Origin: Pigmentiphaga aceris
Lineage (GTDB): Bacteria; Pseudomonadota; Gammaproteobacteria; Burkholderiales; Burkholderiaceae_B
Assembly (NCBI RefSeq): GCF_008119665.1
Contig: NZ_CP043046.1
Span: forward strand, 3,596,001-3,660,000
Direction of reading: 5' to 3'
DNA: 64,000 nt
Made by a program: the position numbers and the translations under genes. Of this stretch, positions 41,405 through 50,577 are shown piece after piece (position 1 is the stretch's first letter; each line of letters begins with the position of its first letter). Under the pieces are notes generated by a model. It worked only from the letters and a program-made list of their open reading frames with translations. It was not told the DNA's origin and did not search any database.

Positions 41405-42784
41405 TCAGCCTTGCAACTGGGTGCGGACCAGTTCGATCGAGCGACGTTCAGCCGCTTCGTACAAACCGATTTCGTCCAGCACCTGGCTGCCCAGGGCTTG
41501 TTCAAACACCGCTTTTGCGGCGTTCGCGGTATAGCTTTTCTGTTCGGTGCCACCCAGATTGGACTGGAAAATACCGGCGGCACTGACCGGCAGGAAATCT
41601 TCATACACGATCGGATGCGCAAGCACATGGCCTTGCGCAATCAGGCTGTCCAGGGACTCGCCGGCAAGCGCCGGGCCGGCTGCTGCCACACCGGCATCGG
41701 TTGCCTGGTAGCGGTAATAGGCCAAGCCTTGCTGACGCAATGCCGTGTGATCGTCGGGGAATTCCTTGAAGACCGACGCCAGGCGGCCTTCATAGTCCTG
41801 GCCTGCATTGCCTGCCTGGCCGACGTCACGCACTTGCGCCAACAGGCGATCGTACAGCGCGCGGCCGGCTTGCGTCAGCGCCACACCGCGTTGCTCGATT
41901 TCACCAAAGCGCGCCGTGTGGGTACCCGGCGTGCCGTCAGCAGCCCCCTGGAACGCAATGGTCTCGACCAGCGCCTTGAAACTGGTCTGGCGCAACAGAA
42001 TCGGACAGTCGCGGCGCGGCGGGCCTTCGACCACTTCCTTGGCCGCGATGCCGCGCTTGGGCATCTCGACCTGTGCGGTGTCGATGTCCAGCGTGCGCGG
42101 CGTCAGGTGATTGATGTGCGGGCCCTTGAAACAGACCACGTCGGCGATCAGCCGATGCGCCTGATGCAGACGGTGATAGGTCTGTGCATCCACGGTGGCG
42201 GCGTTGTGCCAGCGGAAGGTTTCCAGCGCCTGTGCAACGAACGCGTCGGCGTCTGCCGAATTCAGTCCACCCTCGCGCTCGAACTTGTCGGTGAGCGCAA
42301 TCGCCTGCTCGGTGAAGATGCGGCGCTTTGCCAGGATGGCAGCGGCCTCGGCACGCAGGGCCGGATCATCGATCAGTTCCAGGCGCAGCAAGGACGTGAA
42401 CACACGGAACGGGTTGATCGCCAGGGCTTTGTCGGTCACGGGACGGAAGGCCGTCGAATGCACCGGCACACCAGCCACCGACAGGTCGTAATACCCCACC
42501 GGCGACATGCCCATCACACCGAACACACGACGAATGGTCGACAGTTCCTCGGGCGTACCAAGCCGGATCGCACCATGACGTTCCAGGTCAAGGCGCTCAA
42601 GCTCACCAGCCTGACCCAATTGCGCTTTCAGCGAGGGATCAGCGGCCAGCACCTCGGCGTTCACGTCCGCGACCAGCTCCAGCAGTGTGCCGTATTGAGG
42701 CACTTCCTGCCGGTACATGTCCGACATCGCTTGGGAAAAACGGGTGCGAATTTCGTCCGGTGAGACGAATTGCGAGGAAGTCAT
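41405..42784 (-). CDS. hglS: 2-oxoadipate dioxygenase/decarboxylase (HglS, DUF1338)
   Basis: A 459-residue VOC-fold iron(II) enzyme converting 2-oxoadipate to D-2-hydroxyglutarate in the D-lysine pathway described in Pseudomonas putida. HGAIR supplies His70 and Arg74, NHLTPRTLDID supplies His226, and Glu295 in FGEIEQRG corresponds to the third ligand of the P. putida enzyme within one position. The ATG at 42784 gives the family start MTSSQFVSPDEIRTRF. The gene is 20 bases upstream of the aldehyde dehydrogenase on the same strand, and a LysR gene is divergent, so this is a small lysine-degradation operon. Confidence 0.9.
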   Translation of the reverse strand: MTSSQFVSPDEIRTRFSQAMSDMYRQEVPQYGTLLELVADVNAEVLAADPSLKAQLGQAGELERLDLERHGAIRLGTPEELSTIRRVFGVMGMSPVGYYDLSVAGVPVHSTAFRPVTDKALAINPFRVFTSLLRLELIDDPALRAEAAAILAKRRIFTEQAIALTDKFEREGGLNSADADAFVAQALETFRWHNAATVDAQTYHRLHQAHRLIADVVCFKGPHINHLTPRTLDIDTAQVEMPKRGIAAKEVVEGPPRRDCPILLRQTSFKALVETIAFQGAADGTPGTHTARFGEIEQRGVALTQAGRALYDRLLAQVRDVGQAGNAGQDYEGRLASVFKEFPDDHTALRQQGLAYYRYQATDAGVAAAGPALAGESLDSLIAQGHVLAHPIVYEDFLPVSAAGIFQSNLGGTEQKSYTANAAKAVFEQALGSQVLDEIGLYEAAERRSIELVRTQLQG

Positions 42785-43016
42785 GGGAAATGGACCTGGC
42801 AGAGAAAGGGAAAGTGGCGGTTTGATCAGAACAAGGCTGGCGTCCAAGACGCCAAAACATTACCTGTGCGCATGATCTGTACGCATCCTAAGTGGCGTTT
42901 CCCATGCGGTCAAACGATGATAACGTCTGACTTCATTCCAAATCAGAATGAACTACCGAACCAGCAGCCCATCAATAGCCCAACAGCGTGATGCGCTGCC
43001 TTACAGGACCGATCCA

Positions 43017-43928
43017 ATGGCCATTCCCCGGCGATTTCTCCCGCCCATGTCCTTGCTGTGCGCCTTCGAAGCCGCGGCTCGTTCGCAGAGTTTCACTGCT
43101 GCCGCGGCCGAGTTGAAGCTGACGCAAAGCGCGGTCAGCCGGCAGATCCGGGCCTTGGAAGAGTTGCTGGGGTCTGATCTGTTCATCCGCGAGCGACAGA
43201 CAGTCAGGCTCACGCTGGCAGGCGACGCATTTGCGCAAGAGATTCGCGGGGCCTTGGAACGTATCTCGGCAGCCACCCTGGGCTTTCGTGCCAACCCCCA
43301 GGGTGGCACTTTGAACCTGGCGATTTTGCCAACCTTTGGCACGCGCTGGCTGGCCCCGCGCCTGTCGGGTTTTCTGGCAGCCAATCCCGGCATCACCATC
43401 AACCTGACCACCCGGTTTGCTCCCTTCGATTTCCAGTCGGAAACCGTGGACGCAGCGATCCACTTTGGCTTACCGGAATGGCCAGGCGCCGAACTCGACT
43501 TTTTGATGAGCGAGACGGTGGTGCCGGCCTGCAACCGTGAATTGCGCGACACGCATCAATTCGCGCAGCCCGCTGATCTGTTGAAAGCGCCGCTTTTGCA
43601 TCTGGTGTCCCGGCCGGACGCGTGGGAACGCTGGTTTAACGTCATGGGAACGGATATTCACGACGTGCACGGCATGCTGGTCGATCAGTTCGCGCTTGCC
43701 GCGCAGGCAGCAATTTCAGGCCTGGGGGTGGCCTTGCTGCCGCGCTTTCTGATCGAGAATGAATTGGCGCGGGGCGACCTGGTGGAAGCCATCGATGGGC
43801 CAGTGGAAAGCGCAGAACGGTATTACCTGGCCTGGCCATCTAGCCGCACGGCCTACCCGCCCTTGCAGGCATTCCGTCGGTGGTTGAAAAGCGCCACGGG
43901 GGCGAGCGCTGAATCGATACCGACCTGA
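43017..43928 (+). CDS. GcvA-like LysR regulator
   Basis: A 303-residue LysR protein of the GcvA-type group (FLPPMSLLCAFEAAARSQSF at the N-terminus, then LTQSAVSRQIRALEELLG). The effector domain holds GTLNLAILPTFGTRWLAPRL. It is divergent from hglS and so is a candidate regulator of the lysine/2-oxoadipate genes. AGGA at 43004-43007 supports the ATG at 43017 over the in-frame upstream start at 42948. Confidence 0.87.
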   Translation: MAIPRRFLPPMSLLCAFEAAARSQSFTAAAAELKLTQSAVSRQIRALEELLGSDLFIRERQTVRLTLAGDAFAQEIRGALERISAATLGFRANPQGGTLNLAILPTFGTRWLAPRLSGFLAANPGITINLTTRFAPFDFQSETVDAAIHFGLPEWPGAELDFLMSETVVPACNRELRDTHQFAQPADLLKAPLLHLVSRPDAWERWFNVMGTDIHDVHGMLVDQFALAAQAAISGLGVALLPRFLIENELARGDLVEAIDGPVESAERYYLAWPSSRTAYPPLQAFRRWLKSATGASAESIPT

Positions 43929-43961
43929 TGACACCGGCCTGATGATACCGGCCTGATATCA
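43920..43961. repeat. Three 14-bp tandem units spanning two stop codons
   Basis: CCGACCTGATGACA, CCGGCCTGATGATA and CCGGCCTGATATCA lie head to tail. The first contains the stop codon of the LysR gene and the last contains the reverse-strand stop of the GGDEF/EAL gene. GATATC and GGCCGG dyads could also let it act as a bidirectional terminator. Confidence 0.8.
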
Positions 43962-45845
43962 GGCCGGCTCAGGCACCTGGCGTGACGCGGTCTGCGCCAG
44001 CAACAGATCACGCACGGCGCTGGCGGGCATGGGCCGCGCCATCAGGTATCCCTGCACGTAGTCACAGCCTGCGCCTTGCAGCCAGGACAACTGTGACGGG
44101 GCCTCGACCCCTTCTGCCACCACCGACAGATCGAAGCCATGCGCCAGCGAAATGATGGCGCTGGTCATGGTGAAACCGTCTTCGGGCAGCAACTGCACAA
44201 AGCTGCGGTCGATTTTCAGGCGGTCGATCGGGAAGGATTGCAAATACGACAGCGACGAATACCCGGTACCGAAATCGTCGATGGAAAGCTTGACGCCCAT
44301 TTCGCGCAACGCACGCATGAAGGCCAGCGCCGCTTCGACGTCGCCCATCAGGAAGCTCTCGGTCAGCTCCAATTCCAGCTGTGCGGCCGGCAAGCCGGTA
44401 TCACGCAAGATTTGACCTACCTGGTCGACAAACGCGCGCTCGCGCAACTGGCGGGCCGATACGTTCACGGCCAAGCCAAGCGCCTTGCCCGTGGCCTTGC
44501 TCCAGGCGGCAGTGTCGGCACAGGCCCGGCGCAGCACCCACAAGCCCAGCTCGCCGATCAGGCCGCATTCTTCGGCAACCGGAATGAAGTCGCTGGGAGC
44601 AATGTAGCCTTGCTCGGCATGCGGCCAGCGGGCCAGGGCCTCGAAGCCGACAATGGTTTCCGAACGACAGTCGAACTGCGGTTGGTAAAACACTTCCAGC
44701 TCGTTGCGCTCCATGGCTTTGCGCAGGTCACGTTCAATACGAACGCGACGCTGGGCAGCCAAGGTCATCTCTGGCACAAAGCCCGAAAAGCGATTCTTGC
44801 CAGACAATTTCGCGTGGTACAGCGCGATGTCCGCGCTGCTCAACAACTCGCTCAGGGCAGTGGCGTCTTCAGGGAACATGCTGACGCCCACGCTGACGGT
44901 CACAAATACTTCCGCACCGCCCAGCAGGAAGGGCTGACGAAATGCCGCGATCACCGCACTGGCGATTGCAAACGCCTGATCGCGGTCACGCACCGGCGCA
45001 GAAATCACCGCAAACTCATCGCCACCGATACGGCCGACCAGATCGGACGGTCGCACTGCGGTGCTGAGCGCACTGCCCACTTTGCGCAGCAGTTGGTCCC
45101 CTGCCCCGTGGCCCGCCGTGTCGTTGACCGTCTTGAAGTTATCCAGATCGATGATCAGTACGGCGAACTTCTGGCCGAACTTGGCATTGGAGTCGAGCGC
45201 GCGTTCCAAGGCAACGTAGCTGGAACGCCGATTAGGCAGAGACGTAACGGGGTCGGTATAGGCCAGATAATCAAGCTCGCGCTCGGCCCGTGCCATGCGC
45301 GCATTGGTTCGGCGCAGCACCAGCCAGCCCACCGCCACCGCCACCAGCGAGGCCACGCCGAACAACATGCTGTACCTGAGCAGTCGCGTGCGAATGACGG
45401 TGGTATTGGCAACCAGCACCACCGTGCCCAGCACCTCGCCGCGATAGCGGATATTGCGCAGTACCGATACGTCCTGGCTGCCAGGCTGATCGAGTTCCAC
45501 CGGCAGCATCTCGCTCGGCGGAGTCGTGTCGGTGTGATGCGCGGCAAACAGCTTGCCTTCCCGGTCGTAGGCCAGCACCGAGGTCAGATAGTTGGCATGG
45601 CTGAAGGAGCGCAGCATTTCGCGGGCAGCCACCCGGTCGTCGAACATCAGGGATGCTGCGATGTTGTCTGCCGCAATCGCGGCCTGCACTTCCACGTCGT
45701 CGCGTAAAGCCTGGCGCAGTGACACGAACTGGTAGGCGGTCAGAATGAAGCCCGCGATGATGAACGCGGCCATCGCCGCGACCAGTTGGCCGACGCCCAG
45801 ATTCCTCGACAAGCGTCGGGAATAAAACCGCAGACTGCCTCTCAA
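43959..45845 (-). CDS. YfiN/TpbB-like GGDEF-EAL c-di-GMP enzyme
   Basis: A 628-residue inner-membrane protein. A helix near 20-40, a periplasmic CHASE8-like segment (about 45-150), a second helix near 160, then GGDEF with active motif [11 protein letters not shown] and EAL with [10 protein letters not shown], followed by [14 protein letters not shown]. Both catalytic motifs look intact, so it may make or degrade c-di-GMP. It overlaps the yfiR stop by 4 bases. In the Pseudomonas YfiBNR system, periplasmic YfiR represses the cyclase; the partner here has an added EAL domain. Confidence 0.9.
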   Translation of the reverse strand: MRGSLRFYSRRLSRNLGVGQLVAAMAAFIIAGFILTAYQFVSLRQALRDDVEVQAAIAADNIAASLMFDDRVAAREMLRSFSHANYLTSVLAYDREGKLFAAHHTDTTPPSEMLPVELDQPGSQDVSVLRNIRYRGEVLGTVVLVANTTVIRTRLLRYSMLFGVASLVAVAVGWLVLRRTNARMARAERELDYLAYTDPVTSLPNRRSSYVALERALDSNAKFGQKFAVLIIDLDNFKTVNDTAGHGAGDQLLRKVGSALSTAVRPSDLVGRIGGDEFAVISAPVRDRDQAFAIASAVIAAFRQPFLLGGAEVFVTVSVGVSMFPEDATALSELLSSADIALYHAKLSGKNRFSGFVPEMTLAAQRRVRIERDLRKAMERNELEVFYQPQFDCRSETIVGFEALARWPHAEQGYIAPSDFIPVAEECGLIGELGLWVLRRACADTAAWSKATGKALGLAVNVSARQLRERAFVDQVGQILRDTGLPAAQLELELTESFLMGDVEAALAFMRALREMGVKLSIDDFGTGYSSLSYLQSFPIDRLKIDRSFVQLLPEDGFTMTSAIISLAHGFDLSVVAEGVEAPSQLSWLQGAGCDYVQGYLMARPMPASAVRDLLLAQTASRQVPEPA

Positions 45846-46354
45846 GAGACATTCCTTGCAAGGCGCAGCAATTTGGAACTGAAGGTCAGCCCGCTGAAGG
45901 ACGCCTTGCGGGTGTCGACGTCAAAGCGGATGTGCTCTTGCTCGTTGACGAGTTTGATCGCCGCTGACGACGGGCCCTGCACGCTGCCATCGTCAATCAC
46001 CAGCGCGCTGACCCCCGCCTCGGTGCCCGCCAACGAACCCTCCCCGGACAACACAACAATGCGGCACTGACCAGGACCGGCTGCCGCCAGGTCCACCAAG
46101 GTCCACGGACGACCTTCGACCTTCTTGCCGTTGAGCTTTTCCAGGCTGTCCCACATGGGCGTCTCGGGCGTGGCGCAGACGTCAAAATGGGCCGTCGAGG
46201 CAACATCCTCCGGCCATGTGGTGAACAACGCAAAGTTGTAGATATAGGCAGCTTTCAGCGCGACGTCTTGTACCTGGGCAAAACACAGGACAGATGACAC
46301 CAGAAAGCTGCATCCAAGTGCGATTGCGGCGCACAAGGGCTTTCGCTGCAACAT
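45842..46354 (-). CDS. yfiR: YfiR-family periplasmic regulator (DUF4154)
   Basis: A 170-residue periplasmic protein with signal peptide [20 protein letters not shown]. The DUF4154 core starts [19 protein letters not shown] and ends [20 protein letters not shown]. Cys residues at VCATPE and GQCRIVV match the usual YfiR disulfide positions. In Pseudomonas, YfiR inhibits the membrane cyclase YfiN until released by outer-membrane YfiB under stress or reducing conditions. No yfiB-like OmpA gene is present here. The gene sits between a small exported protein gene (2-base gap) and the GGDEF/EAL gene (4-base overlap). Confidence 0.9.
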   Translation of the reverse strand: MLQRKPLCAAIALGCSFLVSSVLCFAQVQDVALKAAYIYNFALFTTWPEDVASTAHFDVCATPETPMWDSLEKLNGKKVEGRPWTLVDLAAAGPGQCRIVVLSGEGSLAGTEAGVSALVIDDGSVQGPSSAAIKLVNEQEHIRFDVDTRKASFSGLTFSSKLLRLARNVS

Positions 46355-46356
46355 GA

Positions 46357-46677
46357 TCAGAATCCGCTAATCGGCCCAGAAAACAAGGCTACACGTTCTT
46401 GTGACAGCGTCTCCTGCGGAACACCCTGATCCACCCCGGGTGCCACGTAACGTAGTGCGTAGACCTCGGACACGGGTGCCAGCGGCACGAGTGCGGGCAC
46501 CGTCGGCACGACAGCCAGACGCATCAGCGTTTCAAGCGGCAGGTCGGCAAGTGCAGCGCTGTCCACGTCAGACGACGTGCCAGGCGAGGCCAGTGCAGCA
46601 CCAGGAACGGCATCCGCCGCAAACAGCGGCAACGCGATGGTGGACAGTGCCAGCGCAAGTGTTGCACGGCAAAGCAT
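46357..46677 (-). CDS. Small exported protein upstream of yfiR
   Basis: A 106-residue protein with a signal peptide (MLCRATLALALSTIALPLF then AAD). A longer in-frame start at 46731 is possible. The mature part is Ala/Val/Pro-rich and contains ALADLPLETLMRLAV, which resembles the DLSLEELMNI motif at the N-terminus of some TonB-type or YfiR-associated outer-membrane proteins, but there is no barrel. It ends 2 bases before the yfiR start, so it belongs to the YfiR operon. It may be a stand-in for, or the remnant of, an outer-membrane partner. Function unknown. Confidence 0.65.
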   Translation of the reverse strand: MLCRATLALALSTIALPLFAADAVPGAALASPGTSSDVDSAALADLPLETLMRLAVVPTVPALVPLAPVSEVYALRYVAPGVDQGVPQETLSQERVALFSGPISGF

Positions 46678-47044
46678 CGACGAGACTTTCGTCACGGCGT
46701 TTTCGAGGAGGATGAGGGTCGCGGTACGCATATGTTCTTTTTAACGGCGCATCGCACAGGAACTTTAGTGTCCAGGCCATACAACGCGCCTTGCATGCCA
46801 ATGCCAGCGCGCTTTTCACTCGGGCGGACGGCGGAAAGTGCTGACGCCGGGCACGGAGATTTCGTGTCGATAGGACTCTATGGAAGTCATTTGGACTCCC
46901 GGTCAAAGTGACCTTATTTCCGGGCAGATCGTTGACGCACGCGGACCTCGCACATGGCATATCACTTGCAAATCAGAGGGCATCCCACCCAGCCCATAAG
47001 TCTTGACGGGTGGCGTGCTGCCACGTTTCTTTGCGAGTCTGTCG
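46678..47044. other. Divergent intergenic region between the yfiR operon and nnrS
   Basis: About 310-367 bases, depending on the start used for the small gene. Promoters for both operons must be here. A TTTGGAC...GTCAAA arrangement near 46894 is weakly dyadic but does not fit an FNR/DNR box. No other feature is seen. Confidence 0.4.
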
Positions 47045-48256
47045 ATGATCCCCCTGACCTCCCCTGCCCAGCACCGCGCTGCATCAGGCACCCCGCTCTG
47101 GCGGCTCGGCTTTCGCCCGTTTTTCCTGTTTGGTGCGCTGTTCACGGCCTTGGCAATGCTGGCGTGGATGGCATCGCTGCACGGTCACGCCTTGCCCTGG
47201 CAACCGGTGGGCGGCTGGCTGGCCTGGCATCGTCATGAAATGGTCTTCGGCTTCGTCATGGCGATTGTCGGCGGCTTCCTGCTGACTGCCGTGCCCAACT
47301 GGACGGGCATCCCGAGTGCGCGCGGCCGCAGTCTGATGATGCTGGCTGTCGTCTGGCTGCTGGCGCGTCTGCTGTGGTTGCTGGGTGCAGACCTGCGTAT
47401 TGCTGCGATGGCACAGATGGCCTTCATGCTGGGGCTGGCAGGTTTCATCGCAAGCAACATCTATCGTGCGCGCCAGCCGCGCAACTATCCGGTGGTGGCC
47501 ATCGTCGGCCTGCTGGGTGCGGCGAACCTGCTTGCGCTGGTGGGGGTTCTGCAAGGCGATCCCAGCTTGCAGACACGTGGTGCAATGGCCGCCATTCTGC
47601 TGTTGATGACCCTGACCGGGCTGATCGCCGCACGCGTGATCCCGATGTTCACCAAGAACGGCCTGCGCATCGCCCCCCTGCGCGCCGTCAAACCCGCCTA
47701 TGCCTACAGCTTGCTGCTTGGCGGCGCGTTGGCAGGTGTATTGGCGGCGTTCCAGGGTACCCAACGCGCAGACGGCATGCTGGCTTGGGCGGCGACCGCG
47801 CTTTATCTTGCCTTGGGAATCGGGCATCTGTGGCAGTTGGCAGGCTGGTATCACCGGGGCATCTGGCGTGTGCCGCTGCTGTGGTCATTGCACTTGGCCT
47901 ATGCCTGGATGGGCGCATTTGCGCTGGGCATGGCCGCCTGGCAATGGGGATGGCTTGACCGACCCGACCTGCCGTTGCACGCACTGACGGTCGGCGGCCT
48001 GGGCGGCATGACCCTGGGCATGATGGCGCGTGTGTCGCTTGGCCACACGGGTCGTCCTTTGCAGCCGCCCCGCGCCATGCACACCGCATTCATGCTGCTG
48101 AACCTGGGTGCCCTGCTTCGCGTCGTCGCTATCCCATCATGGTGGCAGGTTGTCGTGCCGTTGGCAGGGTTGTGCTGGGCCATCGCCTTTTTGATCTTTG
48201 CGGCAGCCTACGCAAAGATGCTGATGCAGCCACGGGTGGACGGCATGCCGGGTTGA
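47045..48256 (+). CDS. nnrS: NnrS family heme-copper membrane protein
   Basis: A 403-residue inner-membrane protein with about twelve helices and the NnrS motifs PLWRLGFRPFFLFGALFTAL, GWLAWHRHEMVFGFVMAIVG and a late GGMTLGMMARVSLGHTGR. NnrS proteins bind heme and copper and protect against nitric oxide and nitrosative stress. The start at 47045 is chosen; 47003 upstream is possible. No nitrate- or NO-metabolism genes are adjacent and no clear FNR box was found. Confidence 0.9.
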   Translation: MIPLTSPAQHRAASGTPLWRLGFRPFFLFGALFTALAMLAWMASLHGHALPWQPVGGWLAWHRHEMVFGFVMAIVGGFLLTAVPNWTGIPSARGRSLMMLAVVWLLARLLWLLGADLRIAAMAQMAFMLGLAGFIASNIYRARQPRNYPVVAIVGLLGAANLLALVGVLQGDPSLQTRGAMAAILLLMTLTGLIAARVIPMFTKNGLRIAPLRAVKPAYAYSLLLGGALAGVLAAFQGTQRADGMLAWAATALYLALGIGHLWQLAGWYHRGIWRVPLLWSLHLAYAWMGAFALGMAAWQWGWLDRPDLPLHALTVGGLGGMTLGMMARVSLGHTGRPLQPPRAMHTAFMLLNLGALLRVVAIPSWWQVVVPLAGLCWAIAFLIFAAAYAKMLMQPRVDGMPG

Positions 48257-48332
48257 TCTTCCCCGGCATAGCAAATCCCGTTTTCTGGGGTATATGCCTG
48301 CATGCAATCGGCAAGCTCGACCCGTGCAGATA

Positions 48333-49244
48333 TCAATCGGCCCTTTGCGCAACGTCTTCGCCCTGCAGCCTGGCCGCCGCAAACGTCGCCGCGATCTGAT
48401 CCGCCAGCCGACGCGCAGCCGGCCGTCGGCTGCGGTCACGTCGCTGCACCAGGCCGATCTCACGATAGAACGTGTGTTCCCCAAGGCTGACTGCCCGCAC
48501 ATCAACCGGCCATACGCCGCACGAAGCAATCGGCGTGGGCACCAAGGCCACGCCCAGCCCGCACCCGACCAGGCGCACCAGCCCTTCCTGATCGTCAATC
48601 TCGGCCACTTCATTGACGTCAATACGCTGCTGCCGCAGGAATTGTTCAACCAGGCGTCCGCCGAAAGATGTCCGGTCGTAGCGCACGAAAGCCTGCTCGG
48701 CCAGCAGTTCGCGCCAGTCCTGAGCAGCCAGTTTTGCAGGCACCAGCAACACAAAAGGCTCGCGCGCCAGGACTTCCCAGCCAACTTCCGCAGGCAGCGC
48801 AAACGGCGGGCGAATCATCACGGCAAGGTCTACGTCGCCACTGTCCACCATGCCCAGCAGATTCAGCGATACGCCGGGCACGATCCGAGTGTGACATCCA
48901 GGCGACGCAGCATGGAAACCCGCCAACGCATCGGCCAGCGGCCCGGCCTGCACCGACGTGATCGCACCGATGCGCAATTTGCCGCCTGATTCGGGCGCTT
49001 GACCCAAGTCACCCAACCCGCCCCATAGCTTCACGATTTCTTCGGCGCGCGCGAGCGTGGCTTCACCCTGGGCGTTCAGTCGTGCCGACCGACCGGTGCG
49101 TTCGAACAGCACCAACCCCAGCGATTGTTCCAGCCGCTGCATCTGGGCGCTGACCGCAGACTGGGTCAGGCCGATATGGGCACCGGCACTGGCAAAGGTG
49201 CCGTACCGGGCCACGGCAACGAAGGTTTTCAGCTCACGCAACAT
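48333..49244 (-). CDS. LysR-type regulator divergent from a VOC gene
   Basis: A 303-residue LysR protein with the N-terminus MLRELKTFVAVARYGTFASA and LTQSAVSAQMQRLEQSLG. The effector domain is typical (LRIGAITSVQAGPLADALAG). It is divergent from the VOC-family gene across a 150-base gap containing AT-rich sequence, and likely regulates it. Effector unknown. Confidence 0.87.
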   Translation of the reverse strand: MLRELKTFVAVARYGTFASAGAHIGLTQSAVSAQMQRLEQSLGLVLFERTGRSARLNAQGEATLARAEEIVKLWGGLGDLGQAPESGGKLRIGAITSVQAGPLADALAGFHAASPGCHTRIVPGVSLNLLGMVDSGDVDLAVMIRPPFALPAEVGWEVLAREPFVLLVPAKLAAQDWRELLAEQAFVRYDRTSFGGRLVEQFLRQQRIDVNEVAEIDDQEGLVRLVGCGLGVALVPTPIASCGVWPVDVRAVSLGEHTFYREIGLVQRRDRSRRPAARRLADQIAATFAAARLQGEDVAQRAD

Positions 49245-49394
49245 GAATCAACAATTTCCTTGTAGCTCAGGGCAAAAATATATCGCTTTTCGTTGTGCTC
49301 GATCATTTCTAGACTTAAGGCTGGGTTCAACAAGGCTGCTGTGCAGGCCCCCCTTGAATCAACCGCCATCCCCATTATTTCAGCGACATCGATC

Positions 49395-49832
49395 ATGCCC
49401 ACTACCTTCACCGCCCCGCTCGCCCCGTTCCACCTCGCCTTCCCGGTTAACGATCTGGCCGAGGCCCGCAAGTTCTACGGCGAACTGCTGGGCTGTTCGG
49501 AAGGTCGCAGCTCGCCCGAATGGATCGACTTCAACTTCTACGGCCACCAGATCGTTGCCCACCTGGCCCCGTCGGAAGCGGGTGCCAGCCAGCGTAACGC
49601 GGTAGACGGCCACGGCGTGCCGGTGCGCCATTTCGGCGTGGTCTTGTCCATGGACGAGTGGAACACCGCAGCCGACAGACTGCGCGCCGCTGGCGTCCAG
49701 TTTGTGATCGAGCCCTACATCCGCTTCAAGGGCGAAGTCGGCGAACAGGCCACCATGTTCTTCACCGACCCCTCGGGCAATGCCGTCGAAATGAAGGCTT
49801 TCGCCAACATCGACATGCTGTTCGCCAAATAA
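49395..49832 (+). CDS. VOC (glyoxalase/dioxygenase fold) protein
   Basis: A 145-residue vicinal-oxygen-chelate protein. Metal ligands of the fold are suggested by PFHLAFPV (His), [11 protein letters not shown] (His) and the C-terminal [12 protein letters not shown] (Glu). Members include glyoxalases, extradiol dioxygenases and fosfomycin-resistance-type proteins; the specific reaction is unknown. The ATG at 49395 gives the family start [17 protein letters not shown] very strong bidirectional hairpin follows. Confidence 0.85.
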   Translation: MPTTFTAPLAPFHLAFPVNDLAEARKFYGELLGCSEGRSSPEWIDFNFYGHQIVAHLAPSEAGASQRNAVDGHGVPVRHFGVVLSMDEWNTAADRLRAAGVQFVIEPYIRFKGEVGEQATMFFTDPSGNAVEMKAFANIDMLFAK

Positions 49833-49890
49833 GCCTGTTGGCCAAAAGAGGATGGTCATGCTGGCGCAAACCCGCCAGCATGGGCACCCG

Positions 49891-49930
49891 CCAAGAAAAA
49901 CGCGCACCCTGGAGTGCGCGTTTTTCTTGG
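49891..49930 (+). terminator. Long perfect-stem terminator after the VOC gene
   Basis: Bases 49891-49907 and 49914-49930 form a perfect 17-bp stem (CCAAGAAAAACGCGCAC / GTGCGCGTTTTTCTTGG) with a 6-base loop. T-runs on both strands would make it work in either direction. Confidence 0.9.
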
Positions 49931-50099
49931 CAAGCTGCCAATTGCCGAGCGATCGGGTTTCATGCGAAATTCGATCCGTAGTCAGCAGCGAGAAAGCGCA
50001 GCAGTGCCATACTGATGCCACATCGACTGACGATGGCCAGCGCTTGCCAATGCCGCAAGCGCCTTCTCAACCACCGTTTCACTGCCGATCAAGGAAACC

Positions 50100-50522
50100 A
50101 TGAGCCCCACCCTCGCAAAGCTGTTCCAGACCAAGACTTTCGGCGACGTCGCCACGCCGGTGGATCATCAGGACATCGTGACCGCGCTGTCGCTCGCGCT
50201 GGCCGACGAAAAGATCGCCGTGTTGCACATGCTGTATCCGCGGGTCGATGCCCGCAACCACAAGAGCCTGGATGCGCTGGTTGATGCCCTGCATCGCCAC
50301 GGTCTGCATGAAGTCGGCGAAATGATCGCCAAGGAAACCCGTTATCTGCTGCTGAAGAACCCGGTGCACGCATGGCGCGTGTTCCACGAGATCAGCAACG
50401 ACTCGCTGGCCATCGGCGTGCACCTGTACTACCAGGGCCTGTCGGGTGTGGCTGCTGAACAGGCGCTCAATCGCGACGCCCACGTGCCGGCCCCGCGCGC
50501 CGCGCTGCACGCCGCACGATAA
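50100..50522 (+). CDS. Uncharacterised 140-residue soluble protein
   Basis: I do not recognise this gene. It has a good ribosome site (AAGGAAACC before ATG 50100), normal codon use and clear boundaries, so it is real. The protein is soluble, His- and Leu-rich and largely helical by appearance, with VDARNHKSLDALVDALHRHG and LLLKNPVHAWRVFHEISND as notable segments. No signal peptide or known motif. It may be a small helical sensor or scaffold. Its neighbours (a VOC gene and a siderophore system) do not suggest a role. Confidence 0.7.
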   Translation: MSPTLAKLFQTKTFGDVATPVDHQDIVTALSLALADEKIAVLHMLYPRVDARNHKSLDALVDALHRHGLHEVGEMIAKETRYLLLKNPVHAWRVFHEISNDSLAIGVHLYYQGLSGVAAEQALNRDAHVPAPRAALHAAR

Positions 50523-50527
50523 GCAGG

Positions 50528-50560
50528 TCACCCTTGCGCCCTGCTTGGGCGCAAGGGTGA
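50528..50560. terminator. Perfect 14-bp hairpin between convergent genes
   Basis: TCACCCTTGCGCCC (50528-50541) pairs with GGGCGCAAGGGTGA (50547-50560), loop of 5. There is no T-run on either side, so it may be a Rho-assisted or mRNA-end hairpin for the unknown gene and the receptor gene, which converge here. Confidence 0.65.
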
Positions 50561-50577
50561 ACAACGCCGGCTCTTCC

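Noticed and set aside
44139..45707. A 522-codon plus-strand open frame
   Set aside because: It is antisense to the GGDEF-EAL gene, with composition typical of a shadow frame.
46885..46915. FNR/DNR box upstream of nnrS
   Set aside because: TTTGGACTCCCGGTCAAA has the wrong half-site spacing and an extra base compared with TTGAC-N4-GTCAA.
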